Below the pieces are notes generated by a model. It searched no databases. It was not told where the DNA came from and saw nothing but the letters and a program-made list of their open reading frames with translations. DNA of 64,000 nt from an uncultured bacterium. GTDB taxonomy: Bacteria; Bacillota; Clostridia; Oscillospirales; Oscillospiraceae. The position numbers were made by a program, and so were the translations under genes. Where the stretch lies: positions 1 to 64,000 of the forward strand of contig CAMTMC010000006.1 in NCBI GenBank assembly GCA_947073515.1, given 5' to 3'. How positions within the stretch are numbered: position 1 is the first letter of the stretch; every line of letters begins with the position of its first letter. Shown in pieces: positions 62,118 to 64,000 of the stretch.

Positions 62118-62129
62118 AAGGAGCGGATT

Positions 62130-63239
62130 ATGGAGATAAAATCGCGTCGTGTTCCCTCTCTCAAAACCTGTATTCCGCTGTGGGCGGCTGTCCTCCCTCT
62201 GTCACTCGTGGGATTATTTGAGGTTTTAAAGGGCAATACCGCCTTCATGTCGGGCTGGGTCTTCGGTGTCATGGCCCCCATCGAGCGGTTTTTCGGCCGG
62301 CTGTGGTCGATCTTCCCCTTCTCGGTGGCTGAGGCCCTCACCGCCCTGTTTCTGGCCGGCTGTGTGGCATGGCTGGTCCGGGCGGTTGTGCTGGTCATCC
62401 GTCAGCGAGCGCCCCTCCCCTTCCTGCGCCGCTTGCTGGCCCTGGGCGCCGTCTGGCTGTGGCTGTGGGCGGGGCTGTGCTGGCTTTGGAACGCCGCCTA
62501 CTACGTCCCCACCTTCGCCCAGCGGGAGGGATTGAATACCGCCCCCTACTCGGTGGAGGAGCTGGCCGCCGTGACCCGATACTTCGCCCAGCGGGCTGCC
62601 GCTCTGTCCTCCCAGGTGGCCCGGGATGACGAGGGGCATTTCGCCGAGAACCTGTCCGGCTACTTCCGGCGGGGGGCGGGCGTCTACGGAAATATCGCCC
62701 GGAAGTTCTCCTCGCTGGAGATCCAGTCTGTAAGGGCAAAACCCTTGCTATGCTCACGGCTCCAGAGTGTTCTTGGATTCACTGGGGTGTACTTTCCCTT
62801 TACCGGAGAGGCCAACGTCAATGTGGACGCCCCCGCCTGCCTGATCCCAGCCACCATCGCCCACGAGATGTCCCACCAGCGGATGGTGGCCTCTGAGCTG
62901 GAGGCCAACTTTGTGGGGATCGCCGCCTGTACCGCCTGCGAAGACACGGTGTTCCAATATTCCGGCTATCTCATGGGCCTGATCCAGCTGTGCAACGCCC
63001 TATACTCCGTTTCCCCCGACACCTGGTACGCCATCGCCGGGGAGGCCTTCACCCCCGAGCTGTCCACCGACTGGTCGGACAACAACGCCTACTGGGCCGC
63101 CCTGAAGTCCCCGGTGGAGGAGGCGGCCGGCGAGATGTACGACTCCTTCCTCAAGGGCAACGACCAGGAGTTGGGCATCCGCTCCTACGGGGCCTGTGTG
63201 GATCTCATGGTCAGCTACTACAGCCGGCAGCTCAAATAA
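62130..63239 (+). CDS. DUF3810 family membrane metallopeptidase-like protein
   Basis: 369 residues. Three N-terminal membrane segments (~15-35, ~65-88, ~98-125) are followed by an extracellular domain with the zinc-peptidase motif TIAHEMSHQRMV (HExxH). ASELEANFVGIAAC supplies the downstream Glu. It fits DUF3810. The substrate is unknown; an exported protease or wall role is inferred. ATG at 62130, 12 bases past tmcAL, with AAAAGGAGCGGATT upstream. Confidence 0.82.
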   Translation: MEIKSRRVPSLKTCIPLWAAVLPLSLVGLFEVLKGNTAFMSGWVFGVMAPIERFFGRLWSIFPFSVAEALTALFLAGCVAWLVRAVVLVIRQRAPLPFLRRLLALGAVWLWLWAGLCWLWNAAYYVPTFAQREGLNTAPYSVEELAAVTRYFAQRAAALSSQVARDDEGHFAENLSGYFRRGAGVYGNIARKFSSLEIQSVRAKPLLCSRLQSVLGFTGVYFPFTGEANVNVDAPACLIPATIAHEMSHQRMVASELEANFVGIAACTACEDTVFQYSGYLMGLIQLCNALYSVSPDTWYAIAGEAFTPELSTDWSDNNAYWAALKSPVEEAAGEMYDSFLKGNDQELGIRSYGACVDLMVSYYSRQLK

Positions 63240-63249
63240 GCCCAAAAAA

Positions 63250-63284
63250 TACCCCCATCAGGACGTGATGGGGGTGTTCTTTAT
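63250..63284. terminator. Bidirectional terminator
   Basis: A perfect 10-bp stem ACCCCCATCA / TGATGGGGGT around five bases. A T-rich tail on the plus side and TATTTTTTGG on the minus side fit its place between convergent genes. Confidence 0.75.
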
Positions 63285-64000
63285 CCCACCAGGCCATACA
63301 CCAGGCGGGCCACCAGCAGGGTGAGCACCACAAAAAACATGGGCCGGATGACTTTGGCGCCGCCCTTCAGAGCCAGGCCGGAGCCCACGTAGTTCCCAGC
63401 GATGCCGCAGAGCGCAGCGGGAATCCCCACCGCCCACATCACCTTCCCCGCCAGGCCGAAGGTGATCAGGGAGGCCAGGTTGCTGGCCGAGTTGGCCACC
63501 TTGGTGTTCCCCGAGGCGGTGAGGAGATCGAACCGGCACAGGCCGGTGAAGGCCAGCATCAGGAACGTGCCCGCTCCGGGGCCAAAGAAACCGTCGTATC
63601 CGCCGATTGCCACGCCAATCCCGAGGCCCATGGCAATCAGCTGGCCCCGGGTGAACTGGTCGGAGTGGTTTTCCGTCCCGAAATCCCGCTTCAGCAGCAG
63701 GAAAACCGCCATCACCGGCACGACCGCCAGCATCAGGTAGTAGAGCGCCTGTTCCGGCACGATCATATTCAGGTTGGCGCCGGCCCAGGCCCCGATCAGC
63801 GCCCCCGCCCCGCCAGCCAGGGCGCTGGGCAGGTGGACATCCCCCCGTTTCAAAAAGCGCCCGGTGGACAGAAAGGTGCCAAAGGCGTTGCCGCACTTGT
63901 TAGTGCCCGAAGCCAGATGGGGTGGCAGCCCCGCCAGCAGGTAGGCGGGCAGGGTAATCAGCCCGCCTCCGCCGGCCACGGCGTCTATCACCCCGCCCAA
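63281..64000 (-). CDS. TauE/SafE family permease (5' end outside the window)
   Basis: About 240 C-terminal residues are visible. Multiple membrane helices with GGVIDAVAGGGGLITLP at the visible start and GFFGPGAGTFLMLAF plus GNTKVANSASNLASL later are the TauE/SafE repeats. Members export or import sulfonates, sulfite or organic anions. The start codon lies beyond position 64000, since the family normally has ~10 more residues. Substrate unknown. Confidence 0.85.
   Translation of the reverse strand: MGGVIDAVAGGGGLITLPAYLLAGLPPHLASGTNKCGNAFGTFLSTGRFLKRGDVHLPSALAGGAGALIGAWAGANLNMIVPEQALYYLMLAVVPVMAVFLLLKRDFGTENHSDQFTRGQLIAMGLGIGVAIGGYDGFFGPGAGTFLMLAFTGLCRFDLLTASGNTKVANSASNLASLITFGLAGKVMWAVGIPAALCGIAGNYVGSGLALKGGAKVIRPMFFVVLTLLVARLVYGLVG

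Overview
This window looks like a chromosome segment of a GC-rich, endospore-forming member of the Clostridia, most like the Oscillospiraceae (Flavonifractor/Lawsonibacter-type gut bacteria). That placement is an inference. It rests on spore genes (cotJ, cwlD, yunB, spoIIM, a SpoIID-like protein, sleB), the SCIFF peptide/maturase pair, Firmicutes gene order around recN-argR-nadK-tlyA-dxs-ispA-xseBA-nusB, strong GGAGG ribosome sites and frequent TTG starts.

Region 1 (about 1-8070) is accessory DNA: a decayed mobilizable element. It holds a broken MobA/MobL relaxase, an oriT-like cluster of inverted repeats, a DUF3847 protein and three sigma-like helix-turn-helix genes (one truncated). Its cargo is a lantibiotic-protection-type ABC transporter with a YxeA protein, divergent from its own two-component system. 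Four CCTTGAG repeats spaced exactly 11 bp lie between them. The right edge of this DNA coincides with the truncated end of cotJC.

Region 2 (8070-14.8 kb) carries cotJC, a fused CotJA-CotJB protein, cwlD, a DUF2185/Imm33-like protein, radA, a small Cys-rich protein, a Xer-type recombinase and a DUF362 ferredoxin-like protein. Region 3 (14.8-26 kb, minus strand) holds ligA, vanZ-like, yunB, DUF5713, a methionine gamma-lyase-family enzyme, three tandem M42 peptidases, murD, xerD and spoIIM. Region 4 (26-34 kb, minus) holds scfB, a GNAT gene, scfA, a TIGR04086 membrane protein, yajC, tgt, a TfoX C-terminal-domain gene, queA and a SpoIID/LytB protein. Region 5 (34-39.3 kb, plus) is asd-dapA-dapB (lysine/diaminopimelate), a GNAT gene, tcdA and a frameshifted ASCH-like gene. 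Region 6 (39.3-45.8 kb) has a T-box-controlled EamA transporter-tyrS operon, a DHFR-like gene, malic enzyme, a sodium symporter and a flavin-binding-type protein. Region 7 (45.7-56.2 kb, minus) is the long nusB-to-recN operon linking isoprenoid synthesis, NAD phosphorylation, DNA repair and arginine control. Region 8 (56.4-64 kb) has sleB, a radical SAM protein, DUF951, DUF3267, ackA, tmcAL, a DUF3810 protein and a partial TauE/SafE permease.

The most unusual signal is a family of about 160-bp repeats (13414-13579, 29055-29219, 38467-38632). They have terminal inverted repeats and 3-bp TNA flanks. All three copies sit exactly in the stop codon of the upstream gene and in that gene's orientation. 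They look like MITEs whose target duplication regenerates the stop codon. Other points of interest are a poly-G frameshift, the CotJA-CotJB fusion, the cotJC truncation and a perfect palindrome just upstream of a recombinase gene. No tRNA, rRNA or CRISPR array was seen.
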